Shown one piece after another: positions 1-12,149 of a stretch of DNA of 64,000 bases. Numbering within the stretch: position 1 is the stretch's first letter; each line of letters opens with the position of its first letter. Below the pieces are notes generated by a model. The model saw only the letters and a program-made list of their open reading frames with translations, did no database searches and had not been told where the DNA came from. The stretch is from Valencia hispanica. Taxonomy: Eukaryota; Chordata; Actinopteri; Cyprinodontiformes; Valenciidae. The translations under genes and the position numbers were made by a program. The DNA is taken from assembly GCA_963556495.2 (NCBI GenBank), contig OY747702.1, positions 48,223,286 to 48,287,285 of the forward strand, given 5' to 3'.

Positions 1-945
1 TTTGGCTCACCCACAAGCCTCCCCTTTGCGCTGTGATACTCTGGAGGACATTAAAAATGTTTTTGGACTTGGACATGAGGCGTCAGTTTATTATAAAATG
101 TTATTGTCAGCTTCTGATCTTAATATATTGTCCCTTAAAAGAACATGGGGAAACTGATTTAAATCTCAGCTTTACAGAAGATGAGTTTAACAGAATACTT
201 AAGAATATGAAAGAAAAAAAATGGCACGAGAATTACGTTCAAGACCAAGTCCAATTTAAGATCTTAAACTGAGTATACTGGAGACCTTCTCGATTGCACA
301 AGGCGGCACTGGCAGATAATGCCTGTTGGAAGTGCCAGCATGATAGTGGCACACTTTTGCATATATGCTCTGGGAATGTCCCCAAACTCCAGGATTACTG
401 GTCTTCTATCTGTACCGTAGTGGAGAAAGTTGTTGGCCAGGGCGTTCCATTTACTAACCGGCTGTATGTACTAGGAGACTCTTCAGTTTTGGGTTATTTG
501 CCCTCTTCTCTTGCACAATGGGTGCAAACTGTTATCAAGCTAGGGAGGAAACTCTTAGTAAGGGAGTGGGAGGCCCTGTCGACTCCCACTTTCCCTCAGT
601 GGCATACCTCTCTAGGTCAATTGGCGGCATTTGAAAGATGATCATATAGACTGTTAAAAAGAGTAGATTTCTATAATGACAAAAGGGCCAGCTAGTGTTT
701 CTACACAGGTGAATGATGTATCCAGCTCAAGTATTTGACTTAGTGATTACTTACGACTGCTGTAACCTTGTATATGTGAATTGTTGGCATGTTTATTTGT
801 GATTTATGTTATGTTTTGTCTTTGGTTGATATTGTCCACATGTCTTCAGTGTACCTGCAATCACAATTGTCTTAATGTGTGGAATTGTATATTTTGTATA
901 TTTTCTTTTTTGAAAAAGTTAATAAAGTTCAAGTCACTAAAAACA
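1..945 (+). mobile_element. 3' end of a LINE-1-type retrotransposon (ORF2 C-terminus and 3' UTR), decayed
   Basis: The segment encodes, with frame breaks, the C-terminal tail of a fish LINE-1 ORF2 protein. Visible pieces are a Cys/His knuckle-like stretch around 310-390 (ADNACWKCQHDSGTLLH, then a shifted frame that would read as the usual ECPK) and a conserved tail around 490-640 (SSLAQWVQTVIKLGRKLLVREWE, then HTSLGQLAAFER). The frame changes near 290 and again near 365, so it is a dead copy. After the stop come a T-rich 3' UTR and AATAAA near 920. The reverse transcriptase and endonuclease parts would lie left of the window or are lost. Family knowledge: such copies are usually 5'-truncated. 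Exact clade (L1/Tx1-like) is inferred. Confidence 0.75.
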
Positions 946-969
946 AAACAATGGAAACAGGCACAATAG

Positions 970-1030
970 TGTTACCGAACCACACCGACCCGTGCCGTAC
1001 CGCTCAGTGGAAAAGCCACCACTGCAAATC
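970..1030. repeat. short fragment of a TIR-type MITE
   Basis: The string CCGTACCGCTCAGTGGAAA near 992-1011 resembles the end of a widespread fish MITE family whose termini read like a 'tttccactgagcggtacgg' motif. Only one end is seen, with no matching partner or target duplication nearby, so this is a fragment at best. Confidence 0.35.
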
Positions 1031-1099
1031 ACTCGTAACACACACCGGCCTAGTCAAAGCCAAGTCTGAAATTCAGAAGTTCTGACAGACTTGACAATC

Positions 1100-1378
1100 G
1101 ATGTTCATGACAATCTCCGTACAGTCTGACTGAGCTTGAGGATTGTATACCAAGATAAAATGAGCAAAGATTTCGGTTTCTAGATGTGCAAAACTGGTAG
1201 AGACAAACCCAAGTGTTGACTCAGTGGTGCAAACTTCTCAGATATTTATATTTAAAAAAAAGAATATAGTGTCATTTTCTTTTCCCTTTACAAATGTACC
1301 CTACTTTGTGTTGGTCTGTCATATAAAATCCCAGTGAAATACGGTGGTGTTTGTGATTTTCTTATGACAAAATATGCA
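1100..1378 (+). mobile_element. 3' end of a Tc1/mariner-type transposon
   Basis: The sequence keeps the order of a common fish Tc1 tail: CTGACTGAGCTTGAG, then the end of the transposase (AGATGTGCAAAACTGGTAGAGAC), a stop region, and the 3' terminal region with TTTGTGTTGGTCTGTCATAT near 1308. It matches the same family as the relic at 27000-27620. The 5' part is absent. It ends about 70 bases before the L27 exon, so transposon sequence lies close to the splice acceptor. Confidence 0.7.
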
Positions 1379-1449
1379 CACTTTAGCACACTTTTGTTTA
1401 ATGTAAAGATGTTTATGCTGTTAAGAAATACGCATGTTTTGTTATGCAG

Positions 1450-1581
1450 ACACAGAGAGGGCGGTGGGGCTCCTCAGACAATACCAGGCCAACCTGACCA
1501 GCCCAGAGGAGCAGGCCTTGAAGACCAGTGTGGGCAAAGTGTCTGCCATCTTGGGCAGCCAGCTTTTCCAAGCTCTTCTCG
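1450..1581 (+). CDS. dlg3: dlg3 L27-domain exon, N-terminal half
   Basis: This internal exon of 132 bases (44 codons, phase 1 in and 1 out) encodes DTERAVGLLRQYQ... to ...SQLFQALL when the first codon is completed by a G from the previous exon. It matches the DLG1/SAP97 L27 domain in pattern: D-T-x-R-A-x-x-L-L-x-x-Y at the start and a LFQALL core at the end. L27 domains are helical bundles that pair MAGUKs with each other or with partners such as CASK and MPP proteins. The acceptor is TTTTGTTATGCAG and the donor is G|GTAAGG. The last G joins the AT that opens the exon at 16871, giving Asp of DIQ. The start exon (MPVRKQ-like in DLG1) was not found in the window. Assignment to dlg3 rather than a separate DLG gene rests on shared strand and compatible phase with the exon at 33766. 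Confidence 0.82.
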
Positions 1582-3340
1582 GTAAGGAAAACAGCAGAAA
1601 GCGGATTGTTTTGAGGCTCTTCCAGTCTCTCAAAGCTCTGCCCTTTAGCTAAAATTACAGCAGATATTTCTCAACGTGGACTTTTTGAATGTGGCCAATT
1701 TATTTTAATTTGTGCTACTGTCTGGAGGCAGAAAGGAAGCGGACAGACAGGGTCACACTTTATTCCTTTTTTATGGAACGTTAACTGAGTCCACACGTTT
1801 CCCAATTAAGCTTTATGAAAGAGGCCTTTCAGTGTCCCTCACAAAGCCTTTCTCTATACCCCCCCCCCCCCCCAACTCTGTAGCATACTTGGATCTTAAC
1901 GAAACCCCATTAAAGCAAAAAACACAGTTTTTATATATATAGATATATATTAATTGGTATAAATCCACGTGGTTTTGGTACATTTCTCACACTGGATTGA
2001 CCATATGGCCTCTTTTGTACCCTATGCTTTGTGAAACTAGAGTAGCAATCAATTTTCAGATGCATTTGTATTTGTTGTTGTTGGTAACACTAATCCTAAA
2101 GTGTGCATCGGTTCTCATACAAAGAGCTGCTGTAACCACCTACACCTTCATGACTAGTTTGGTGTTTTGTAAAGAAAAAGAGCTCGGGGGATCAGGGTGA
2201 ACCTTGCATTTCTTTTTCTTTTTTTTTTTACAGCAGATAAAACACGTTGCTTCTTTTTAACCAATGGTTCAGTGGTCCCTCTAATTACCACAGCCATGTT
2301 ATAATGATCCTCGCCCTCGGCTTTGCTATTGCTTCTGCTGACCCACTGCCGCTTCTTTTCTGAGGGGGAGGGGTGTCATGACTCAGTTAAAAGAAACACA
2401 GCACACTGTTGTTACTGGTGATGGCATACGGAGAGGGATTTAAAGTATTGTTTCCTGTGCGAGACCTATGCAAACCTGAGGCATAAAGACCAGAATTATT
2501 AGGTTTTTTTTACCTCTTTGACGTCAGGAGGTTGTAGCAGGGGCTAAGCTGTATCCTGTGGTTTGAGGAGCATATTTTTAAAACTACAGTTGTCTCAAAA
2601 CTTGATTGGGCAGCTGAAGTATAATACCTCACAACACAGACCAAGATGCAGAGAGCTGGTGTGGCCTTTAAAAAAACTGTATGGATTTGTCTCAGCACTG
2701 CGTATTTGGGAAATATCTTGAGAGTTTTGGGTATTTTGCCTGCAGGAGGTGATCTTCCTCATCACGGAACAAGGCAATGAGCCACAGTTAGAGATGAGTA
2801 ATAGAAACCAGAATAATCAAGTGTTGTTTGTACCTGGTGGGGATGCTGGTAAATCAGAGATGTTACATTTCATGCTCTGATTGCTAGCTGCCTCAGCATA
2901 TTACAAGAAAAGTATTCTGTTCCACCACTTTGAGCTTTACGTTAAACATTTTTAACATTTTCTAGTACGTTTTACTGCAACTCTAAGCTAGCCTAATGCT
3001 AATACTTTGAAAACTGAGTCGTTCAAAAACATTTGTGCCTTTTTGATCCCAATTAAATAAATAATAGAAGAGCACAAATGAAAAAATAGGTTCATTTGCT
3101 TCTTTGTGCGGACTAAGGTCGAATCATTTTACCTTAGGGTACTCATAACCACAACGCTTCCTCTATACCTGTGCCTTGGCACTAAATTCAGGTACTGGTT
3201 TAAATGTTTCGACTGAGAAATCAGGCCCTCCTGTAAGACGATGCATATCACATACAGCTGAAACCGGACATTTAGACACACTGTATAAAAATGCACATCA
3301 CTTCTTTTTCCTCAGTATTTAATGTAAAGTCAAAGTGAAC
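1582..3340. other. intron sequence with no recognised element
   Basis: This is the start of the 15.3-kb intron. It holds a 15-base C run at 1859-1873, short TA-rich patches near 1935-1950 and a polypyrimidine tract near 2211-2230. I saw no coding pattern or repeat family here. Confidence 0.6.
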
Positions 3341-3344
3341 GTTC

Positions 3345-3672
3345 CTGTCTCCGTTAGGATTACCAATATCATTCATATTACTGTGCCTTTAAATAATTCG
3401 GGGAGGCTCAGATGATGATGTCATGGCTTTGTACGTTTCTAATAGGTTAGTTCGCAACATTTGAGCTAATTAAAGGCACACCTGTGGATGTGTTTTAAGA
3501 TGGCATCCCAAACACACTCCTATCTTGTGTATTACATCATGGAAAAATTAGTAGTAGAAACAGCCAAGATCTCAGGAAGAGAACTGTGGACACAAGTTTA
3601 GCTCATCCTTGGGTACAGTTTCCACGTGCCAGACGGTACCACGATCTTCAAACAATTATATACAAGTAGTGA
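3345..3672 (+). mobile_element. Tc1-type transposon relic, 5' part of the transposase
   Basis: TTAGGATTACCAATATCATT near 3354 matches the inner terminal region of a fish Tc1 family. It is followed by the usual leader GGCACACCTGTGGATGTG near 3474 and by the transposase start region containing CAGCCAAGATCTCAGGAAGA (3563-3582) and TCATCCTTGGGTACAGTTTC (3604-3623). The reading frame is broken. Sequence stops matching after ACAATTATATACAAGTAGTG near 3670. It is the same family as the copies at 17610 and 22605. Confidence 0.72.
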
Positions 3673-3704
3673 TCTCACTTCTTTTTCTTTTTTTTTCCCC
3701 CATC

Positions 3705-4018
<314 letters not shown>

Positions 4019-5928
4019 TATTTTAAACCCTCTAACTCTCCAGATTTGTAATACTACTTTTCACAGGCCTTACTTTCACCAATGAGATGATGTTAATTTG
4101 AATTTCATAAGCCTTCAAATTTTTGTCACCTTGATAGAGATCATTGACACCTAGTGGTGTATTTATAGAAACGAGGTAGACTCAGAGAGAATTAGCTTTT
4201 TTCCAAATCAGGATTCCAAACATTCCTCACAAAGAATCTTCAATCAAGGCCGAGCCTGAGGCAGACAGGAAAATAAATTGCTCTTGGCTGCCATGCCAAA
4301 ACCTCCTCCACAGCTCGCCTGGCTCGTCCAACCAGCGTAGAAGGGAGGGGACAGATGAGGAAAGAGAGGCCTGTGGTCGGTTTGTTTCAGGTGCAGAGCT
4401 GGAGAGGCTTTATCCCTCGTCCAACATGTGGCTCTCATGGAGAAAGGGCGGCTCGCAGGTGCAGTCGGTTCAAAGCTCTATAATCAGGACACGGCGCAGT
4501 ATAAACATTAGTCATTCTTTGATCCGGTCCTGGTTGCTTTTGCCTTCACATGCTCTGGGCCATTCGAACTGATTTCAGTAACGCCGTTTTTGTGTTTGTC
4601 ACCGACTGTGCCGGTGGCCTTAAAGCGGAGCCATCTAAGCTGAAGAAGAAAATAATTACCTGTGCTTTCAGATTGATCTGTCAAAGCATGTCTCTGTGAG
4701 ATATCTTTGTAATTTAGCTCCATTGTGGAAGCACAGAGGTGTTTTCATCCAGCTTGGGAGGGTTTGGTATTGGCCGCTTGATCGGACGTCCGCACGGTTG
4801 CACAGTCACAAACAAAGCTGGCCTTAACTGTGCATCCGTCCTTTTGTTCCAACACACAAGCACGGAGTGCTGAGCATATAGGGGTGAATGGTGTGGGGTG
4901 GCTAGGAGTTGAGACAGACATACGTTGCATTACAGAGGACCCTTAAATGCCTGAGGAATGTTTTATTGAAGCCGTAAGAACGGGGTGAATTGTTTGCCCT
5001 GCTTTAAAATTGTGACCTAGTTCTCCATCAGTGTCGTGTGGGTTGCTCGTCATCATGTAAAGATCCAGGGTCACATTATTTTTTTTATTTTTTTGTGTGT
5101 GTGTGTGATTCACCCTGGCAGGAAGTGCAGAGATGAATCAATGTAACTGAAAAGGTACATATGACAAAGAGAGGAGCTCCGTGGCTTTTTGATCCTGCAC
5201 AAAGAGGTCATGTTAGTCGAAGGTGGAGAACAAAACCTCAGCAAATGTGACAAAAACACTCCAGCCAGGAAAATGCAAACAATTTCCCAACTAAATTTAG
5301 ATCTAGAATAAGTTCAGTCAGAGTGGCTTTTGGCTTGAATTGTGTATTTTGTTTCCCAGCCAGGAATTTATGCAGTCTCCAGACTTGGAGCATTTCCGAG
5401 ACCGTTTTGGAAGGCCACAAGATTTGCAAACCGGAAAAAAACTGTCTGTACTTTGTGTGACTGAGAATCCTGACATCTGAGCAAGATGTGATCGAGCACC
5501 TTCATTGGAGCTTGTTACCTTTTACAGGAACAGAAAAAGTAATTAGAAGTGTTAACTGGAAACCGAGGTGCCCGAGATGCAACCGGAGAGCAAATCCCGC
5601 AAGACTTCGCGGATGCAGTTTTTTTTTTTTTTTACACTTAAAGCAGAAATAGTAGATATTTTTGCTGAAACAACATGTCAAATGACTAAATGTAAATTAT
5701 AATACACTAAAAATAGGAAGAAGGTCATTTTTCAGGATGAAAGGTGACACTTTCTTGGTTACTTCTTACAAAGTCCACCTAAAAATAAATATACACACAA
5801 AATACATTTTATAAAGCATTTTTTTTAAACAGTAGTTGTAGAGACATATTAGTTCACATTGTAAGGTGCTTGGCAGGTGGTTAACTCCAAGCATCCTTGA
5901 GAAATTGCCTCTTACATATTTAGTCTGT
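4019..5928. other. intron sequence with no recognised element
   Basis: Mixed-composition intron. A somewhat GC-richer stretch at 4240-4620 might be a conserved noncoding element but shows no coding pattern. There is a short GT run near 5095-5107 and a T14 run near 5619-5632. Confidence 0.55.
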
Positions 5929-5929
5929 G

Positions 5930-6350
5930 TCAAGCGCTTTGTTGTTCCAGAACGATTTAATGCCGATCAGGGCTTTGTGGAGGCTGCACCATCTGTTGCA
6001 GAGCTTCCATATTGACTGGAGATGATTATTACTGTGTTTAAAAGTATTTAACTGTGCAAAACTTTTAAACCACCTCTAATATCTTTTAGTTTTGCTTCCA
6101 ATGAGAACTTTCAAGTAATCTTTGGTAAATATTCTTTTGGTATTCTGAAGTCTTCTTAAAAGCTTTTTACTGTTCTTTGGCTGCTTTTCCTCCATTTTCT
6201 GCTCAGTTTTTGTATCTGACAACAAGGACAGCTCATTGTACTAGTTGTTTAAAAAAAAAGAGTTGGTCCTAAAAAAATGATTTACAGCAGATGAACATAA
6301 GCCATGTCTTATAATAGATTAAAAAAAGCAGTAGCGTGATGACACCACTC
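5930..6350 (-). mobile_element. probable Tc1/mariner relic
   Basis: AGGGCTTTGTGGAGGCTGCA at 5969-5988 and AACTGTGCAAAACTTTTAAA near 6050-6069 resemble the minus-strand text and inner terminus of a degenerate fish Tc1 family. No frame survives and the boundaries are not defined. Confidence 0.4.
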
Positions 6351-7019
6351 CTAACACAGGACGTACATAGAGGAGTTTTATGGGTTTTTAAGCTTGGCCT
6401 CTCCTTACTTAGCCCCCCAAAAATACATGGAAAATAAAAAAAATTTGGATTTAGGTCTCGCCCAAGTTTATTCTAAACAAAGATGTTAAAGTCAGATTTG
6501 GTTATCACATTTGATCTCAGCCACTATTCCACCACATTTAGACATTAATAGATGTCTTTATGTTGTTTAGATGAAAGAGATAGTCTTTTGTCTAGATGTA
6601 TTCTTCTATAATTACATGCTGCCGGGCAGCCCGACTTTAAATCCTAATTAATCAACTTTGTTACACAACAGAGCAACTGAAGAACTACTTTCTTTTTACT
6701 TCAAAATAGCAGTTTTAAACCTAGATACAACAGGATGTCGAGCTTAAAGTGCTTGCCATCTTATATGAAGCCCATAATAATAGTCACTTAATGACAGCAA
6801 CTGGATAGCGCTTCACAACATGGATTTCTCTGATCGGAAATATTTTGCTTTTGTGGTATAGCAAACTTTTTGACCTTGAGATCTTGCACTTTATCTTTTT
6901 GGATACCTAAATTGTGGAGAGATTTGGTTACCTTTTTTGCCCACTTTGCGGCTCTTTTTTTGGTTAGATTTAGACACAAAGAAATACTTGGTGATGTTGA
7001 ATAAAAAGATTATGGTGTG
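6351..7019. other. intron sequence with no recognised element
   Basis: AT-rich sequence. I see nothing in it beyond short A and T runs. Confidence 0.55.
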
Positions 7020-7027
7020 GTTTCACA

Positions 7028-7664
7028 TAGTGGTGGCCTATATAAAAGGTATAAGGTAGAAAATATATAAATTTAGTCAAAGGTAGAGATTTTAACCATA
7101 CCGGCCTACCGCGATTGCGCATTTTGATGATTTCATCAAGCTGTCATCAAGGAGGATACATACTGATGTTCAGTGTTCGTTTTTACACGACATAAAGCAA
7201 GTTTAAAATTTGTTGTTTTCCATTTAACGGGAAAAAAAACCCTGTTGAACTTGAAGCATTTTTAATTCAAATATGTGCAGGTTTATTTTTGTGCAATATT
7301 AAATTTATTAATAAGTAATCAGGAAAGCGGACAATTTTGAACTTTTTGGGTTTTTTAAAATAACATTTAGCTTTTAATTTATTTAAAATCTCTTCATCTT
7401 TATGTTGTGAGAATTTTTGTGTTGCATTTTTTGGAAAAAAGATTTGAATATTGTTTTAAATAGATTTTGCACAATACATGATCTCTAGATGGCATTCTAA
7501 ACTTTTTTGAATTTGTTGTTCTGCTGCAATGTATCTGGAAAGTGAGAATGTTCAGAAACTGTCATTTTGTCATAAAGAAAAGTATATATCGCAATAGATA
7601 TCGTTACCGCACATGCTTTAGATTATATCGCAATATAAAATTGAGGCTTTATCGCCCAGCCCTA
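7028..7664. mobile_element. hAT-type MITE with 8-bp target duplication
   Basis: The element starts TAGTGGTGGCC and ends TATCGCCCAGCCCTA, an imperfect inverted pair of the fish TAGGGCTGGRC-type terminus. It is flanked by GTTTCACA at 7020-7027 and again at 7665-7672, an exact 8-bp duplication as expected for hAT transposition. The interior is AT-rich and non-coding (637 bp in all), with CGATA-like subterminal motifs near 7585-7650. Confidence 0.85.
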
Positions 7665-7672
7665 GTTTCACA

Positions 7673-9113
7673 TGCAGTTCTTCACTTTAACTATTAAAAA
7701 TTTGTTTCCACGTTTTTAGACAATGTTAATACTCTTGGTTGTAGGTTCAATAAATGCCAAAGAACATAACAAAACAGTAGCAGCGTGTAAAATCTGAACT
7801 ATTCAGCTTATGTATGTGTGTGTTTGTTTAGCATGTACACGAGAGTTTGTCTAAGTGAAGCTGCTCTTTAGTCAGCTGGTCAACAAATTGCTCTTCCCAC
7901 ACATGGCTTCACTCCTCCACATTCAGACACAGAGATGAGTCAAATGCTCCATTCTTACACTTTTGTTCCCACATTGTCTCGTTGGGACATTCTGGCTCAT
8001 GTCTCTGTCTCAAGCAAACGCAGAAGAAAGAATTTGTATAGTTTTGATATTTAAAAATGACTTGGATTCTGGAAAATTACAAGATCTTCTTTTTAAAGGA
8101 AGTTTGGAGCCCGACTTGACCTTACAGTGAACCTGTTTTTTAAAAGCTGATGAACCCCCCTGTCATTTCCTTATGTCAACGTTGCAGTTGCTGGTCCTGT
8201 GGTTGGCATCAGCAAAAATGTCACAGTATATTTTCATCAAATCCTTGTCACTCAGAAGGAACCTGAAAGGAGAAAGTGTGGCACAGTCAAGAAATGTTCT
8301 AAAAAACTGCATAGAATGAAACTAACACCGATTTTAACTAAAAAACACCTGCTAATCAATATTTTCTATTAGACAGTTTTTCATTAGTAGATAAGTTAGT
8401 TATTTTTATCTCTGTCTTATCTACCTTACATTACAGTAGCGTAGTAAGACTTGATGCGTTAGATGAAAAGCGCTCCTGCATTTCCTTCCTGCACATTTGA
8501 CACTGTAGGAGAAATATATCATTTGATCAATAGATAATCCAAGCTGCCACTGTCAAAAAAAATATGCCACATCAGCACCACACTTTACACATAGCATTAC
8601 TGTTTCACATGTGCACGACTGCTAATGAGTCAGCGCAGCTGCAACTCAATTAAAGCAGCAATGACCCAATGATAACCTCACCTAATCTCACTGCGCTATT
8701 CAAATGTTTCACCCAGCTCTACATGCTTGATGCTTGAAAATTAAAGCGAAATGGATGCAGTTAATTGCATTTTTGCGTTAATTGCTTCCTGGATAGTATG
8801 ATTAATAATAATCAGACCACTAAGGGGCCCTCAAAGAATATTAGAATTTCATACTCCGACAATCGGTTCATCCATAAATATGAAAAAATTAAATAAATGA
8901 AAAGAAAACTGTGATGTCATGGCAAAAGCAACATACTCCGTCTCCACGCAGTTGAATGCTATAAATCCCACACCTTTGATCTTAATATACGCGCATTATT
9001 CAGAGTGGGAAAGCATCAAAGTGACAGACTCACTTCAAAGATGTGACAGTACTTGACTTTCCAAAAAAATCCTCATTTAAACTCACATAACACATTTTCA
9101 ACGAACCTGCATT
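7673..9113. other. intron sequence with no recognised element
   Basis: AT-rich intron, including A-rich stretches near 8880-8905. I found no gene or repeat family that I could name. Confidence 0.55.
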
Positions 9114-10666
9114 TACATTGGGGCAAAAAAGTATTTAGCAGCCACCGATTGGGCAAGATGTGCCATTTAAAAAGATGAGGTCTGTAATTTTCATCATAGG
9201 TGCACGTCAACTGTAAGAGACTGTGAGAGAATGTAAAAAGAAAATTCCAAGAAATCATATTGTATGATTTTTAAAGAATTTATTTGTATAATGGTGCAGA
9301 AAATAAGTATTTAGCATCTACAAACAACCAAGAATTCAGGCCCTCACAGACCTTTTACTTCTTCTTCAAGAAGCTCTTCTATCCTCCACCCATTACCTGT
9401 ATTGATGGCACCTGTGTGAACTCGTTATCTGTATAAATGACACCTGTCGACACCTTCAAACAGTAAAACTCCAACCTCCATAATGGACAAGACCAGAGAG
9501 TTTTCCAAGGACACCAGGGACAAGATTGTACACCTGCACTGGGATGAGCCAATCTACAATAGGCAAACAGCTTGGTGAGAAGAGATAAACTATTATTAGA
9601 ACAATTATTAGAAAATGGATCATTGACAATCTCCCTCGACCTGGGGCTCCATGCAAGATCTCACCTCGTGGGGTACACATGATCTTGAACGGTGAGGAAA
9701 CAGCCCAGAACTACACAGAGGGAACTGGTCAATGACCTGAAGAGGGCTGGGACCACAGTAACAAAGGTTTGTAACACACCACGTCGTCATGGATCCAAAT
9801 CCTGCAGTGCTCGAGGTTAAGCCAGGATATGTTCAGGCCCCAGAAACCAGAAACCATCTGGATGATCCAGTGGAGGATTTGTTGTCATATGAGACCAAAA
9901 TACAACTCTTTGGTATAAACGCCACTCACCGTGTTTGGAGGGGGAAGAATGCTGGGTTACATCCCAAGAACACCATACCCACTGTGAAGCATGGGGGTGG
10001 AAGCATTATGCCTTGGGGTTGCTTTTCTGTTAAGGGGGCAGGACAACTGATCTGTATTAAGGAAATGATGAAGCGGGCCATATACCGTGAAATTTTGTGC
10101 TAAAACCTCCTTTCATCAATGAGAGCATTGAACATGAAACGTAGCTGGGTCTTTCAGCATGACAATGATCCCAAACACATCACCCAGATAATGAAGGAGT
10201 GGCTACGTGAAAAGCATTTCAAGGTTCTGGAGTGGCCTAACCAGTCTCCAGACCTCAATCTAATATAGCCCTTTTCCATTGATTAGCCCTTTTCCATTGA
10301 TTAGAGAAACTGTGGAGGGAGTTGAAATTCTGTGTTGCAAAAACACAAAACATCACAGCTCTAGAGAAGATCTGTATGGAATGGGCCAAAATACCAGCTA
10401 GTGTGTGTGCAAACCTGGTGAAGACCTACAGGAAATGTTTGATCTTTGTCATTGCCAACCAAACTTAAAGTACAAAGTATTGAGGTGAACTTTTGTTATT
10501 GAACAAATAATTATTTTCTGCACCATTACAGAAATAAATTCTTTAAAAATCATACAATGTGATATCCTGGATTTTTTTAATATTCTGTCTCTTAAACTTG
10601 AAGTTTATCTTTTGATGAAAATTGCAGACATCTCTTATCTTTTTAATACTTTTTTGCTCCACTGTA
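9114..10666 (+). mobile_element. complete but inactive Tc1-type transposon with long inverted repeats
   Basis: The element spans about 1.55 kb between TA dinucleotides. Left end reads CATTGGGGCAAAAAAGTATT and the right end is the inverse of CAGTGGAGCAAAAA. Long subterminal inverted repeats match between 9262-9310 and 10502-10556, for example TTTTTAAAGAATTTATTTGT on the left against its complement on the right. The transposase inside is broken (separate entry). The combination of TA flanks, about 200-bp terminal repeats and 1.5-kb length is typical of teleost Tc1 elements. Confidence 0.88.
9483..10466 (+). pseudogene. Tc1 transposase pseudogene
   Basis: The frame would begin ATGGACAAGACCAGAGAG at 9483 and encode the N-terminal helix-turn-helix DNA-binding part, then the DDE catalytic part. 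Catalytic-domain pieces are readable: [15 protein letters not shown] near 9988-10032, QHDNDPKH near 10157-10180 and [11 protein letters not shown] near 10232-10264. Stops and frame changes break it in the N-terminal third and at about 10266. There an 18-bp unit, AGCCCTTTTCCATTGATT, is tandemly duplicated (10267-10302) inside the region that should read NPIENLW. No functional enzyme can be made. Confidence 0.85.
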
Positions 10667-11489
10667 TGTCATACATGCTAAAAAAACAGGTGTATTTTTT
10701 CATATCCTTACTCTATCCACAACCACATTTTCCAGGTTTTATTAGAATAAGCATAATTCTGTTTCTCAACAAATGCCTTTCTTGGTTGATTTTCTGCATA
10801 GTTTCAGCTGAAAAAAACTTGCTTCTCTCATATGTGATGCCCCCGCTGGCAGACCAGACAAAGCGACAATCTTCAAAACAGAGGAACCGAAGAAGAACGG
10901 CCCTTTTTTGATTGGTTTTGGTAGTGCTAGAATCTTGTGTTCTCTCCAGGACACAAAAGCTGTCAACATAGTAACAGTTTTAAATCAACTTTAGTAATGG
11001 CCACCTGCATTCGTCTCCCTCTTGACGACTGATCAGCTGCAATTAGATTTTTTTCCTTCAAACACAATTTCATAACATTGAAAGTCCTGGATTCATTTTG
11101 CTTCAGCTCTTTCGTGGTTTTCAGCCGTTCATACTGGCAAGTTTAAATCCTGAAAACTCAGAACAAATTCTCTTCAGCTTATGCTAATGTTAGAGTTGTA
11201 TGGAGTCTCTGCATACACAATCCATCTTTGTTCACGACACCACTGCACAATGGTATTTTAATTTTTAAATTTTATTTTATTTTGGGTTTTGCTTAGTCCC
11301 AACAATTACCAGCCCTAAATTAAAGAAAAGGTGAAAATACAGTTGTTTCCTTTCTTTAGACCCATAAACCGTTCATCCTTTCTGCTCTGAGCACCTTGAA
11401 ATATCATTGTAAATGCTGGTGTAGCAGTTGGCTGTCTAATTGTTTATGATTGAATTTATAAATGCATCCATGGCAAAGAAAGTAGCTGT
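10667..11489. other. intron sequence with no recognised element
   Basis: AT-rich intron. The open frame at 10612-10911 has no recognisable domain and overlaps the Tc1 end, so it is not taken as a gene. Confidence 0.55.
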
Positions 11490-11944
11490 CTCTTAACTAG
11501 GGCTGGACAATATTTCAATATCAATATATACCGCGGTATACTTTTATTCAAGAACGGTGATATGAGTTTTAAACACATTTCCGGTAATTCGATATACATT
11601 ACAGTAATTTTTTATTTTTTTATTGTTTTTATTATTATTTAAAAAAATTATTTCTTTGGGCTCCAGTGGCCTTTATATGACAGTTCCTTGACAAGAAAGG
11701 GGTCAGAGAGAGCAGGGAATGAATATACATTACAGTATATAATTACAGCGTTTCACTGACTGACGTTTCTCGACGTTAACGAGCGCAGCCGATTCAACCC
11801 AAACAGAAAGAGCCGCGACACATTGGCTACGTGAGTGATGACGTACACAACAGACAGGAGCACGGCAGCAGCAGTTGGCTGTGGTCAGGACGTGGTAGAC
11901 AGATAAACTAGGCTAATCTCAACGAGGCAAGTTTTATCAACAAA

Positions 11945-12027
11945 ATGAGTGCTCCTAACGAGTTGAGCCGAGTTGAACGCATGGACAAGACTACAATGCT
12001 TCGGGCACCGACTAAACTCCGCTATTG
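11945..12027 (+). pseudogene. first coding exon left over from a hAT transposase gene
   Basis: An ATG in context CAAAATGAG opens 27 codons (MSAPNELSRVERMDKTTM...) and reaches a strong donor, TTG|GTAAGT. The BED finger and catalytic exons are absent, consistent with an internally deleted, non-autonomous hAT. Identification as a hAT exon rests on its position inside the TIR/TSD-bounded element, not on a domain match. Confidence 0.45.
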
Positions 12028-12149
12028 GTAAGTTATACGGTTAAAACACACCTGAGTTTTACGTTATTTTGTGTATGGTATGAGGATTTATTATTAAAAT
12101 AATTTCTGTAACATATACAATATGCTTCACACAAAATAGGACGTTTCAA

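Noticed and set aside
1..1449. Search for the start exon of the L27 isoform (MPVRKQ-like)
   Set aside because: No ATG exon ending in phase 1 with a donor was found left of 1450; this stretch is mostly LINE-1 and Tc1 sequence.
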